Assembly: GCA_005406025.1 (NCBI GenBank)
Contig: BGZK01000152.1
Location: 310,001-374,000 of the forward strand
Length of the DNA stretch: 64,000 bases
Direction of reading: 5' to 3'
DNA from: Eumeta japonica
Lineage: Eukaryota > Arthropoda > Insecta > Lepidoptera > Psychidae
Part shown: positions 42,842-54,725 of the stretch, piece after piece
How positions within the stretch are numbered: the stretch's first letter is position 1
How the letters are laid out: every line of letters begins with the position of its first letter
Notes under the pieces: generated by a model
Told to the model about the DNA's origin: nothing
Seen by the model: only the letters and a program-made list of their open reading frames with translations
Database searches by the model: none
Made by a program: the position numbers and the translations under genes

Positions 42842-44612
42842 ATGGAATCGATTGTCGCAGTCGCTGGACATGAAAGCGCTGCCGTCAAACGAAAGATGAG
42901 CGATACCCACGATGAGCAAAGTCAGAATACTGACGAGGAAACTGTGGAGACATCGTCTACGGAACCAGACAAGAGTTTGGTTGATTCGGTCATCACTAAA
43001 AATGTTCCAAGCAAACCGGCTCAAGAAACTCTTATGAAGAAAATTGGTCTACTGCAACAAAGAATAAATGTTCTCACTGAAGCAAGGAACACTGGTATAG
43101 CTAAAGATGATGTTCATGACGGAATAAAAAAGCTACGCAAAGAGTTGCAAAGAAGAAGAGAAATGTTTAAAGAAAAAAAGAGACTCTGCTAAGCGTGCAA
43201 AAAATTTCGAGGCAAAGAAAAACTGGAGAAAACTGAACGTCAGAGAAACAATCCTGCTGCAAAACAACCTCGAACTGGCCCTGGACAGCCCCCTTTAGTG
43301 GACTCGCAACCTGCTCTCCTAGAGACCATAATTAATATTGCCATTCATGGCAGCGCTGCTGATGAACGCCGACGAACAGAGATGATTAGGAGTTGTCTCG
43401 CTCTGTCCGACCTGCATGAGAGACTGTTGTTAATGGGATTACAAATTTCTCGAAGCGGCACATATCTTCATTTACTCCCACGCATTTCTAACACACAAGA
43501 GGGAAGAAGACACGTACGTACTGTACCCGTAAAGTTAGCAAGACCACAGACCGAGATGCACAAAAAGCACGATGACGGGGAATTTTGCACTGCTACAATC
43601 AGGTCATTGGAATCTCTCGCTTCGCTTCTGGGACCGCAGCACGTATTCATTCTCTCACAAGACGACACATACGCCGGCGTCAACGTAGAACCTAACAATT
43701 TCGGTAAGGAAGAAGCTGTTGGGTACAGCGGGCCGACACACATATCCATAAGGAGCGGAAAACACTCATCCTCCACAGCGAACACCCACGCTTATGATTT
43801 CAAATCACTTTTATCAATACCTTCATTCAAACCCTTAATGATGACAGAATCGAACACCGTGAAGCCAGTAATCATCATCTTTGTAGATGGTGGGCCGGAC
43901 GAAAATCCGCGCTATCGCAAAGTCAAGAACTTTGCGATTGAACACTTTAAAAATACGACCTGGACGCCCTGTTTATAGCGACTAGTGCTACTGGGCGGAG
44001 CGCATATAACCGAGTTGAGCGTCGCATGGCTCCCCTCAGCAAACGACTGGCAGGCGTCATTCTGCCTCATGAACAATTTGGTTCTCATCTCGACGACAAA
44101 GGAATGACTAGGATGATGATTTGGAAAAACGCAATTTTCAGCACGCTGGGGAAAGACTTGCAGAAGTGTGGAGAGAAATGAAAATTGATAATTACGACGT
44201 TTCGGCGGAGTATAGACAGCCCAAAGATAGCATGCAGGATCCAGTAGAACCAATTCTGGCGTGGTATAACGTTCACGTCCGTGAATCGCAATATTTCTTA
44301 CAGGTTATAAAATGCGCGGATGAATCCTGCTGTTCACCACCGAGAAGTGCATTGAAATCTGTGTTTACGTATACTTTCATGCCGCCACCTTGCCCAATAC
44401 TTCAAACCCCAAGCAAACTCGTAGTACCCAGTTTGCTAGACAAAGGAAAATCCAAGTTTTCGCCACTTCTTGTGAGGTTGTCTGTTGATCTGTCACCTCC
44501 TCCAGAAGGGTTTAAGCAGATGCCTTACGATTTCTTTTGTCCATCTGTACAATTTTGTAATATTGAGTTTTCTCTCCGTCTTGCGATGTTTACAACACCT
44601 GTGAACTATTGA
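42842..44612 (+). pseudogene. Transposase-like gene of an unnamed DDE-type family
   Basis: From MESIVAVAGHESAAVKRKMS a Lys/Glu-rich region leads, after a slip near 43190, to ALLETIINIAIHGSAADERR, RSGTYLHLLPRISNTQEGRR, ESLASLLGPQHVFILSQDDT (about 43605-43670; Asp pair), SGPTHISIRSGKHSSSTANT, and PVIIIFVDGGPDENPRYRKV (43865-43925; Asp). After another slip come YNRVERRMAPLSKRLAGVIL (44010-44070; Glu) and a frame to 44612. The spacing of QDD, DGGPDENPR and VERRM looks like a DDE RNase H triad. I recognise the family from insect and cnidarian genomes but have no name for it. Breaks are at about 43190, 43975 and 44120. Confidence 0.6.
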
Positions 44613-45830
44613 AAAACAAACGAAAAATTGAAAAAAATCCAGAAGAACTGCAATCACTAAAATTACAGCTTCGTGTTCACAAAATACGGGCCAAAAGGTT
44701 TTTTGAACTTGCTAAAAAGAAACTAGAAAACTCTTTGACGATTTGGTTTGAACTTCAGCAAATCCAATGTCTGCCAAAGACTCCCATTCAAGAATCTTTT
44801 TATTTAAGAAAAATTGGGTTGTAGGCTTTCTGTGTTACAGATATGCCTACAAAAGAACCATTTTTTTTTATTTGGACTGAAGATCAAGCCAAAAAAGGAT
44901 CAACAGAAATAACGTCTGCTCTTTTGACTTATCTGAACTCTGCAGATTTATCTCGAGTGTAAGTTTTGCGCTTTTTTGCTGATGGATGCGGAGGGCAAAG
45001 CAAAAATTCGCACGTGGTTTATATGTTGATTTCCTGGCTTAAAAATCACGCACATGCAAATGTGGCTAAAATTGTTTTGACTTTCCCTGTGCGAGGCCAC
45101 AGCTTTTTGCCGGCAGACAGGGTTTTTGGCAGGGTCGAGAAAGACCTAAGAAAAAAGTCTTTCATATTGAACCCGGTAACCTATCGAGAAATTCATGCTA
45201 AACATGGGAAAATGCATAACTTGACTGAACATTGGAACCTTTATGATTTCAAACAACTGGAAACCTATTACAAAAAAGGTAGAAAACATCAGAGATGCAA
45301 AACGCATAATAATAAAAAGAATATCAAGCCTGACAAAGTTTCAAAATCCAAATGACTCAATAAATAGCATTCGGAGTCATATCACGCCATTCAGGCGTCC
45401 AGGTCGTGGCAGAGGCAGAGAACGTGGGAGGACACAAGGCTTTAGAGGAACAAATGAGGGTCTAGGTAACTCTGGTTTTCATATACACTGCGGCGTTAAA
45501 ATGTCAAATTTTTATAATATTCCTGAACATCAACTAAACACGGTGTCATTATTAAAACCGTCACAAAATCACCCGTTCCTTCTTTGAAGAGTGGCAACTG
45601 GGAACCAAGTTAAGGAGCAGAAAAAGAAAGATGTGGATAAAATTTTGATTAAGCAGTTTGGAGAACAATGGTCAGAAAATCCTGAACTTGAATAGTTCAA
45701 AGCCATTATTTCCAGTGAAACCTCAGAGGAAATACAAGACAATATCGTTGAAGATGATGACAACGTCGACGTAGTGCAATGTGATTGTTGCGAGCCTGAT
45801 CAGCAAGAATTTGTGTAATAATGTCATTAT
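44609..45830 (+). pseudogene. 'DGCGGQ' family gene, longest copy
   Basis: After a Lys-rich helix (SLKLQLRVHKIRAKRFFELA), NSLTIWFELQQIQCLPKTPI and a frame break near 44825, it continues PFFFIWTEDQAKKGSTEITS and, from 44966, RFFADGCGGQSKNSHVVYML, TFPVRGHSFLPADRVFGRVE and KDLRKKSFILNPVTYREIHA. A further slip near 45280 leads to RDAKRIIIKRI and an Arg/Gly-rich stretch (RRPGRGRGRERGRTQGFRG). The tail is acidic and ends with CDCCEPDQQEFV at about 45815. The DGCGG and neighbouring acidic blocks suggest an RNase H-like core, and the fragment at 27100-27740 is a relative. I cannot state its function. AATTTAAT-rich 3' DNA follows. Confidence 0.55.
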
Positions 45831-47158
45831 TTGTGATTAAAATTTAATATGAATAATTCAGACTTTACTTTCAAAACCGAACATGTGCATCAATTTTTCA
45901 GTCGAAACTAGAGTTGTCCAAACTTTCGATCAAAACTGGACTTACAAAAAAAAATTAAAAAGGTCGTTCAGTTTTTTGACATACTAGAAACGGCTATGTG
46001 TTCATACTATGATTGCATGTACAAAAAATTAGAACTCTAGCTAGTCTATAACCACTTGTTTTAAAAATTTACCTCACCAGAAAAAAAAAGGTTTTGGGAC
46101 AAGTCCACAATTGTTCGCCAGCTCCTCATATACATTAAAGTGTGCCAAAAAGGCGATATTTTTTTTGTTCTAACCTCAAAGGTTTTTAGGAAATACCCTA
46201 ACAAAGCTCCAGTTAAAAGCGCAGCTCAAAATTCTAATTTTAAAAGATTCTCCATGGAAGTTGAAGTTTTCTTGTCTAAATAACATGGAATACCGGGTTT
46301 TTCAACAATTTTTTGCGCTGCAAGTTGTGAAAAAGTCATTTTAAGAGAAAATGAATGAATGGATCTTATTCAGTATTAAATTTGCTACAAAAAATAACAT
46401 ATAGTCAATTTTTTATTTTAAATACTATGTTTTCTACAGAGCTTTGCATTCCAAATTTGCGGATTTTTGCACTATTGAGCTAAACTATTAGTGTTAGAAA
46501 AAAAAGTTAAATGACAAATTTGTAGTACGTCTAAAATCCTACAAAAAGTCCTCCTCAACTTTTTCGTATCATCAATAACAACAAAGCTACAGGCTTATGA
46601 ATATTTCTTTTTCAAAATTTTTGCTTTTGCGAACTGAAATATCGATAATTAAACACAAAATTGATGTGAATTTGTTAATACATCAAATTTAAAATAAAGT
46701 TGGATAGGTCAAATATTTTATTTATCAATAGTTAATAGTCACAGACTTACTTTGTCATATTTTTATGATTTTTCAAGTATAATATGAAATATATTGATAA
46801 AATAGGTGAAATATCATTAGAAAATAAAAAGAAAACACAATTTACAATATAATTGCAGTTAGTTGCAGTTCAATAATTTCTAAATTAAGCTTACAGCATG
46901 AAACAATTTATATTTTTACACTTTAATTGATATTTTATTTATTATTATAATATTCTGAAAATGATTTGTTCTTATTACAAAATTTTAATGAAATTAAGCT
47001 AATTGTGCTATTGGAGATTCAAATTTAGATTTTTCCGAGAACTTGCATTCAATATTCATCAATTTTCACGCCATTTATTAATTTACCGCTTATGTGCATC
47101 AATTAGCGAACTCTATTGTCTTTTGATTTATTAGTCCTTAATTAGTCGGGTTTTTAGG
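45831..47158. other. AT-rich region, no gene
   Basis: About 1.3 kb of AT-rich DNA rich in A and T runs. I see no coding potential, repeat ends or RNA gene. It probably includes the 3' non-coding part of the preceding element. Confidence 0.45.
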
Positions 47159-47666
47159 TTGGTTTTTAACAAATTATTGCAACAACAGAAACGTGTGTAT
47201 CTTTTTCATAAAAAAAAAACAATGTCTGAAAAAACAAACCAACGAAATTTTATTTTAGTTGGCTTTGAATCAAAAAATTTAAATGGTTCAAAACTACCTG
47301 TGAAGTTTTATCTTTGTTCTTTTATAAACGTCGAAAAAAAAGCTTTTAATTCGCTAGAGTGTCAAATTTGTTCTGTGTGAGGTTGTTAAAGTGTGGCAGA
47401 AATTTTCGCTTCCTGTAAGCAAGTCACATCATTCCATTGTAAAAATTGAAAAATTGTACAAAGACTGGCAAAAAACTAGAAAAATTCACAGAGCTAGAAA
47501 AAAACCTCCTGCACAAAATCTAGTTGAAAGAAATTTCAGTGATTCTCTTGACTGCTTGTTTGATACTCCTCCGCAAAATGCTTTTCAAAATTTAAGTTCT
47601 CCTCAAAAAAATTTTTTGAACTATAGTCGGGAAATCCGTAAAGGCAGGCAGTTGTTAACAACTTAA
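47159..47666 (+). pseudogene. Fragment of an unrecognised TE-like gene
   Basis: Two frames with biased, Lys-rich composition: TNQRNFILVGFESKNLNGSK ... FYLCSFINVEKKAFNSLECQ (47235-47378), then KIEKLYKDWQKTRKIHRARK ... RNFSDSLDCLFDTPPQNAFQ (47440-47590). The second resembles a 'L..LFDIaH.da' motif I remember from repeated insect proteins of unknown role. Stops separate the parts. I do not assign a function. Confidence 0.3.
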
Positions 47667-48484
47667 AAAAATTTTCAAGAGGTACAAAGTTATTGACCTG
47701 GAAATGCACTTGAACATTGTTCAGACGGACCGTTCAATATCAAATTTAGATGCTATTGAAACTTATATAGCAGATATTTTAGATATTTACTACTCGATTC
47801 TATTTTTTTAATTGTTTTTTCCACTCATGAAATTTTACACATTTTAATTATAATTTATTTTCTCATGCGTATTGTTTTTGAAATTATATTGTTATAAATA
47901 AATTTTTTGCACACTATATTTTCGGTGCTAATTTCAATTATTTTCTAATAATTAATGCTGACCTAATCCATAATTTATTTCCTCTCAACTCTATTGTTTT
48001 CCAGAATATTCCATAAATTTAAACAAACATACTTTTGTAGTTACAAAAAGTTACAATTATTTCCTTTTTACACTTTACACAAAGTGAAAATTATTTTGAT
48101 GCAAGTCAAAATTTGTATGAGCTTAGGAAATTTTATTACTTTCAATTTTTTTTGCTGCAAAACACTAAGTTTTCATAATAATTATCTTGACTTAAAAAAA
48201 CTATTTTTCTGTGAATGAGAAAGTTATAATTATTTTTCTAATTAGTGAAAATTAAACGTTTATAATGTTTCCACTGTTTAAGTAATTTTTTTCTTGAGCT
48301 GATTAAATTGAAATATTTTCTTATCTTTCTTTAGAGAAATCTGATTTTCTTAAAATTTTCATTCACTCTGTCTACTGTACCTCTTTACTCTAAACGTTCT
48401 AATACCTCTAACTTCTCTTATCAACTACACCTAGAAACGAAACATAAGAAGTTGAAATTAATGACAACAAAAGTTGTTACAGCA
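47667..48484. other. AT-rich spacer, no gene
   Basis: I see only AT-rich sequence with occasional chance reading frames. Confidence 0.4.
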
Positions 48485-48507
48485 TTGGTTAGGTTAGGTT
48501 AGGTTAG
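48485..48507. repeat. Short (TTAGG)n telomere-type run
   Basis: 'ggttaggttaggttaggttag' is four uninterrupted units of the arthropod telomere repeat TTAGG. It is interstitial here and near a degraded element. It could come from double-strand-break repair or a short chance array. Confidence 0.7.
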
Positions 48508-48529
48508 TAATGCTAATGTTACCTACATT

Positions 48530-49980
48530 AGCAGTCGACGAGAGCTGTGATAAGAGGAGCTGTCTTATCTATGCAATCGCATCGGCTTTAGGATATAAGG
48601 ATTTAGATAATATCTCTGCTAGTCCCCGTTCGATTCATAGAAATTGAGAGAGAGTCAGACGAGAGATTGCGCAGATTTAAAAGCCTTGTTGCGAATTGCT
48701 GATTCCACTGTTATCCATTGGAATGGAAAGATGCTACCTGATATCACTGATCGAGATAAAGTTGAAAGACTTCCCATAATTTTATCAAGTGTTAATATTC
48801 AACAATTGTTAGTAGTACCAAAAATTGAACGAAAGACCGGCTTAAGTCAAGCAGTCGCTATTAACCCGGCGTGAATGAGGAAAAATTGTTACACCAGCTG
48901 CGAGGTGGGTATGATACACTCTAAAATAAAATTCTCGATCTTGATAATTGAAATGACCTTATATTAATTACCATTAGGGAAATTAGGTAATATGATAAAA
49001 TAACCCAGTTCTAGTGATAAAAGTAATTATATTCTAATGAAAAACAAAGTAAAATTTTTTGGCATAAATCAGCAATAATCGGAAACTATAGCTCAATATG
49101 TAAAAATTTGGAATTGAAATCAACTGTGTAGACAAAATTAAAGAATGAATCTGTTTTATATAATACAGCTTTCATTATCGAATCAACATAAAACATTCTA
49201 ATATCTTCTTTTACTTATTACGTACAGAAACTGCTCTTTTCGAAGCAGTTTTCGCAAACAAAACGAATTTATATCTTGGCTTTTCGCATGTAATGCAAGG
49301 GCACTTTGCCTTTCTGTCTTTTTTAACAAAGAAATTTAATTACTATAAGCATAAAATTAAAAAGTAACCAAAACACAAAATAGTTACACCGAGTGTGAAG
49401 TCGGGTATTACGTACCTGCTATATGTTTGCACATATACAGTTCACTCCAGCGCCGGCGCAACATAGCTATTGTCGCTTGAAATCACTCTCCGCACCACCA
49501 CCTCCAGCTACTAAGTCAGTTGAGTTCCAGGAATAGTACAGTTAAGAAATATTTAATGTTTTACAAATAGGCGGGTATGAGATATCCGACCTCACTCACG
49601 CCGGGTTAAAGACCACCATTAGTGAATGGAACTTTTCTGGCCATATCAAAGCTATGTGTTTTGATACAAGTGCTACAAATACAGGTAAATTTGGAATTTG
49701 CGTTGTTATTCTTGTCAACGTCGATTGATAAATAATTTCATAAAAAAATATAATCAATTTCATTGCAGGAGTTGATAAAGGCACATGTGTTCTAATAGAG
49801 AAAATGTTAAAAAGACCATTACTATATGTGGCTTGTCGACATCACATTTACGAACTGATCTTGAGGAGCGTTTTTGAAGTTGTGTGGCCAGGAGTCAATT
49901 CTCCCATAGTAGCGATTTTTGTACGCTTCCAGAATTTTTGGAAGAATATAGACCAAACAAAATATGAAACTGGTATTTAA
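48530..49980 (+). pseudogene. hAT-like 'HWNGKMLPDI' family gene fragment
   Basis: Reading segments: RSCLIYAIASALGYKDLDNI (48550-48615), DLKALLRIADSTVIHWNGKM and LPDITDRDKVERLPIILSSV, KIERKTGLSQAVAI to 48860. Next comes a 741-bp MITE, then TTISEWNFSGHIKAMCFDTS (49608-49672), an intron (GTAAAT to 'ttgcag'), and LIEKMLKRPLLYVACRHHIY ... FVRFQNFWKNIDQTKYETG to about 49975. The CFDTSATNTG (Asp) and ACRHH (CxxH) pair resembles the second half of the hAT catalytic fold, but the family is distinct and unnamed to me. The frame has stops near 48645 and the 5' and 3' ends are missing. Confidence 0.55.
48865..49605. mobile_element. piggyBac-type MITE
   Basis: The inverted ends CCCGGCGTGAATGAGG and the reverse complement of CCCGGCGTGAGTGAGG are flanked by TTAA at 48861-48864 and 49606-49609. 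TTAA plus CCC...GGG ends marks a piggyBac-mobilised, non-coding element. Subterminal 'tgcgaggtgggtat' and 'tgtgaagtcgggtat' repeats and a 'ggcgggtatgagatatccga' block occur inside. It interrupts the hAT-like gene between AVAI and TTISEW. Confidence 0.88.
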
Positions 49981-50143
49981 GATCCCGTTATAATTAATCA
50001 CGTTCACGGGAAAAAAGATGAAATAATAATTTTCATTAGTAATAATCTTCAGGTAGTTACGAAACAAATATCAAATATTTTAGTTCAGTTTTAAAGGCTG
50101 TGTTTCTGTGACAATGTTTTATGGGGAATAATTGATGAATTTA

Positions 50144-50307
50144 TGTTGAAATTATTTAATACATCAAATGAACCATACTTACAGCGCCATCTAGTAGTGG
50201 CATAAATGAAACTAATGATTGGCTGTATGTCTATTTTATTCTTGTACATATTAAAAAAATAAAGTTAGTTGTCACTTAGACTTGAACTGGTTCAACATGT
50301 TTTAATA
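50144..50307 (+). repeat. Copia left LTR
   Basis: Short LTR, TGTTGAAATTATTTAATACA... to ...GTTTTAATA. It contains 'aataaagttagttgtcac', a possible polyadenylation region. It compares with the right LTR with differences at 'gaaccatac/gaaacatac', 'gcgcc/gcgtc', 'tgtct/tgact' and 'aacatg/aacgtg'. Confidence 0.88.
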
Positions 50308-50400
50308 GGTTATGGGCCCAGAAATGTTTCCAAGTCTGTAATTTTGTGCCAGTATTTTGTGTTGGACTAATAGGAATGGCTGTGAACTCTTAAATAACCA

Positions 50401-53400
50401 GTGTGCGGCCCTTCAACTTGGGCACACTGTGTGCCGAAGTTGAAGGGCCGCGAAAATTATAACGAGTGGGCGTTTGCAGCGGAGAATTTACTTGTACTCG
50501 AGGGCAAACTGGGTTGCAAGACCGAGAGTGCTAAGGTAGCCGCGGATGATCTTGTAACGAAAGCCAAATTAGTTCTAACCATTGATCCCTCATTATACGT
50601 ATACATTAAAGATGCTAGAAATACAAAAGATTTGTGGATTACATTGAAGCAAATGTTCGATGACTCTGGGTTCTCAAGAAGAATAACCCTATTAAGAAAT
50701 TTAATATCCATACGTCTTGAAAATTGTGACTCAATGATAAGCTACGTGACTCAAATTATTGAAACCGGACAGAAGCTATCAGGCACGGGATTTAATGTAA
50801 ATGATGAGTGCATTGGCTGTTTGTTGTTGGCAGGATTGCCGGATAAATATTTCCCCATAATCATGGCGATCGAACATTCGGGGATCGCCATAACGGCGGA
50901 TGTAGTCAAATCGAAGTTGATTGACATGGCCGGAAATGATTGTGACACAAATAATGCATTGTTCACCAGTGGGCATCACTTTAGCCAAATAGAACGAAAC
51001 GAACGAAACCATAAACCTAGCAACTCGAACAAAGATGGCGAAACGTCATATGTCAGAAATGTCAATGTTGTCAACAATAACAAACGAAAAATAATCAAGT
51101 GCTATCGTTGTAAACAGGTCGGACATTACAAAAATCAATGTACTCAAGAGCAGCATACGAAAGTAAAGAATACTAACGCTTTTTCAGCTGTGTTTCTGAG
51201 CGGAAACTTTAGTAAAAATTATTGGTATTTGGATTCCGGAGCCAGTATACATATAACAAATGAAGTAAACAATGTCCGAAATAGATCCAACGAAACGAGT
51301 ATTAAGGAGATTATAGCTGCTAATCGGTGTGCTATGCCAGTGTTATACTCGGGAAGTGTTGACATCGTGACCATTACTCCCAGAAATAAATACCAAGTCA
51401 CAATTAACGACGTGCTGTGTGTACCTAACCTAGCTACGAACTTGATATCGGTCAGTAAGCTCATTCAGAATGGTAACAGCGCAAACTTTACAAAGAATGG
51501 TGGCTACATTTATAACAAGAAACAAGAATTGATTGCTGTGGCTGAATTGATTGATGGTATGTACAAAGTGAACACAGAAAATCGACATTGTTTGTTTACA
51601 TCGCCATCTGCTGTCAGTAGTGAAGTGTGGCACAGAAGATTAGGTCACCTGAACAGCAATGACTTGAATAAAATAACGGATGGTGCAGTTACGGGTATGG
51701 ATTACAAGGACAAAGCTGTTATTGACAAAAGTACGTGTGTTGTTTGTTGCGAAGGGAAGCAATCAAGATTGCCTTTCAACCACGTAGGTACCCGAAGTAC
51801 TGAGACATTGCATACTGTTCATGCTGATCTGTGTGGCCCGATGGAGACTACTTCAATTGGTGGATGTAGGTATTACCTCATTCTTGTTGATGACTATACC
51901 CGTATGGCATTTGTGTATTTTCTAAAAGCTAAGAATCAAGCATTTAAGTATTTTAAAGAATTTAAATCTTTGGTAGAAAATCAACAGAATAAAAAGATTA
52001 AAATATTTAGAACAGGTAATGGTCTAGAATTTTGCAGTAATGAATTTGAAGGCTACTTGACTGATGCTGGTATAATTCATCAAAAAACTAACACATATAC
52101 TCCGGAACAAAATGCTGTGAGTGAAAGGATGAATCGGACTATTGTTGAGAGGGCTCGATGCATGTTATTTGATGCAAGACTAGACAAAAGTTTTTGGGCT
52201 GAGGCAATAAATACAGCAGTTTACCTCAGGAATAGGTCAGTGGCAACAGGATGAAATAACAGGACGCCATTTGAGCTCTGGACAAATAAAAAACCAGACC
52301 TGAGTCATATAAGAATTTTCGGAAGGCAGGTAATGATGCATATTCCAAAGGAGAGGCGGCTCAAATGGGATACAAAGTCTAAACTACACATACTGGTCGG
52401 TTATGCAGAAAATATCAAAGGTTATCGAATATATGACCCAGATAAAAGATCAGTTGTTATACGTAGAGATGTCATTATTCAAGAAAATTTAGAAAAGAAA
52501 GTTATGAATGATAACTACGTATCAGTTTCAGTGGGGGACTTCCTCCCGATACCAGATGTTGACTGTGATGTCAAAAGTTCCGATGAGACGAATAATGAAC
52601 TAGTCAACCCAGATACTTCTCTAGAATCTGAGTATGAGGATGTTGAAACTGATTTGGATTCTACATTACAGGAAGCTAAGCAAGAGAAACAACAAGAAAT
52701 AAATAAAAGAGTGAGACGACCCCCAGAACGTTTTGGATATTCGAATTTATGCACTTCATCGAATGAGAAGCTGAATGATCCAGTCACTGTTCAAGAGGCT
52801 CTTCAGAGTTCATGTAGAGACAAATGGATTGCAGCTATGAATGAAGAACTCGAAGCGTTTAAAGAAAATAATGCGTGGACTGAGGTGGACAAAGTGCCGT
52901 CTGATAAAACAATATTACAGTGCAAATGGGTGTTCAAAACGAAATTAGAAAGTGATAACAGTGTACGTTATAGAGCTCGTCTTGTGGCAAAAGGGTTTAC
53001 TCAAAAACCAGGTGTAGATTATGATGAGACATTTTCACCGGTGGTGCGTCACTCTACTCTTAGAATGTTGTTTGCCTTGTCTGTACAGTTAGACTTAAAT
53101 ATTACACATCTAGATGTTAAAACTGCCTTCTTAAACGGTGATATCAAAGAGGACATATATATGGCTTCACCATGTATGTATTTAAATAATAAAACTGGTA
53201 ATAACATTGTTAAATTAAATAAAGCTATATATGGCTTGAAACAGTCCGCTAGATCATGGTATGAAAAGGTTGATAATTGTTTAAGTGAATTGGGATTTAG
53301 TAAAAGCTATCTAGAGCCATGTGTATTTACAAAATTTAAGAATAATGTTAAAATTATCATAGCCTTGTATGTTGATGATTTCTTTGTATTCTCAAACGAA

Positions 53401-54306
53401 AAGGTGGAGACTGATAATTTAATTTCTGTGTTGAGTGCTAAATTTAATATTAAAAATTTAGGAGAAGTACAACAATGTTTAGGTATGAGAGTAAAATTGA
53501 TAAAAATTTAAATGTTGTTACTTTGGATCAGGAGCATTATGTAAATCAATTGTTAGATAAGTTCAATATGTTATATAGCAAAAAGCTAATACACCAATGG
53601 AATATAAATTAAAGTTAGAGAAAGGTGATGTTTGTGATAGCGAAATCCCATATCAACAACTTATTGGTAGCTTAATGTATTTGTAAGTGTTGACACGACC
53701 TGACATAGCCTATAGTATTAGTTTCTTGGGTCAATTTTGTAAATGTTATAATAAATTTCACTGGGGATATGCTAAGCGCATTCTTAGATATTTGAATCGA
53801 ACCAAACATTTTTGTTTATAATATGTAAAAGGGACAGCTGAACTGAATGGTTATGTAGATGCTGATTGGGCAAGCAATTGCATTGATCGTAAATCATATA
53901 CAGGTTACTGTTTTGTTATGTCCGGGGCAGCTGTTTCTTGGGAGAGTAGAAGCAGAGGACTGTGGCCCTTTCAAGCATGGAAGCTGAGTATATGTCAATA
54001 GCGGAAGCTTGTAAAGAAGCTATGTACCTCAGAACTTTGCAATATGAAATTACTAATCACATTTATCCTATAGTTTTGTATAATGATAGCCAAAGTGCTC
54101 AAAAGCTGGCAACTAATTATAGTTTAAATAGAAAGAGCAAACACATAGATATCAAATATCATTTTGTAAAAGATGCTGTAAAAGATAAAATTGTTATTTT
54201 GAAATATTTGCAAACAAATGAGATGCCAGCTGATACATTAACTAAGGCTCTTAGTCCAGCTAAACATTATAATTGTGTAAAAGGATTAGGTCTTGTTGAA
54301 ATATAA
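50401..54306 (+). pseudogene. Copia gag-pol polyprotein
   Basis: Gag begins near KLKGRENYNEWAFAAENLLV and has a zinc knuckle CYRCKQVGHYKNQC (51101). The protease motif is WYLDSGASIHIT (51224). The integrase has HRRLGHLN ... CVVCCEGK, then TVHADLCGPM (first Asp) and FRTGNGLEFCSN, where Gly replaces the usual catalytic Asp (codon 52015-52017), and NAVSERMNRTI (Glu). An in-frame TGA at 52252-52254 follows. RT continues in the same frame with WIAAMNEELEAFKENNAWTE, RARLVAKGFTQKPGVDYDET and YVDDFFVF (catalytic, 53369). A slip near 53495 and stops precede RNase H (YVDADWASN; SSMEAEYMSIAEACKEAMYL) to 54306. No upstream ATG precedes KLKG. Confidence 0.9.
50402..50452. repeat. Hairpin at the copia gag start
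   Basis: 'tgcggcccttcaacttgggc' (50402-50421) is followed, after a tiny loop, by its near-exact inverse copy ending 'gaagttgaagggccgcg' (to 50452), with one mismatch. It overlies the expected Gag N-terminus, so the region upstream of KLKGRENY appears to be replaced by a foldback duplicate. Confidence 0.8.
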
Positions 54307-54336
54307 TTATATATATTTTATTTGATGTAGTGGGGG

Positions 54337-54500
54337 TGTTGAAATTATTTAATACATCAAATGAAACATACTTACAGCGTCATCTAGTAGTGGCATAAAT
54401 GAAACTAATGATTGGCTGTATGACTATTTTATTCTTGTACATATTAAAAAAATAAAGTTAGTTGTCACTTAGACTTGAACTGGTTCAACGTGTTTTAATA
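54337..54500 (+). repeat. Copia right LTR
   Basis: Same length as the left LTR and 97-98% identical. It is followed by 'agttaattttcaaattg'. Confidence 0.88.
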
Positions 54501-54725
54501 AGTTAATTTTCAAATTGTATGTTGAATAAATTTTTGTTCAGATACTGATGATTAAATGCTATACTTCTTGAAAAAAAATGTACACATCTAAGTTTTATAA
54601 CTTAGCATTTCAGTACTATTTTTTGTCTATAGCTACAATATTTAATGATGCAAAAATAAAGTTTTAAACGTCATTACAAATTCTTAAAAATTACTTTGCT
54701 TTTACAATCTCTCGGTTCGATATAG

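Larger units (their letters stand above)
50144..54500 (+). mobile_element. Copia-type LTR retrotransposon
   Basis: Two 164-bp LTRs starting TGTTGAAATT flank one gag-pol gene in Copia order (integrase before RT). Right after the left LTR, GGTTATGGGCCCAG (50308-50321) is the internal half-tRNA-iMet primer site typical of Drosophila copia/1731. A 'tagtgggggt' purine tract precedes the right LTR. The LTRs differ at four positions (about 2.4%). I could not find a clear 5-bp target duplication. Confidence 0.9.

Noticed and set aside
54507..54512. Possible copia target duplication
   Set aside because: The five bases after the right LTR (agtta) do not match those before the left LTR (attta) well enough to call.
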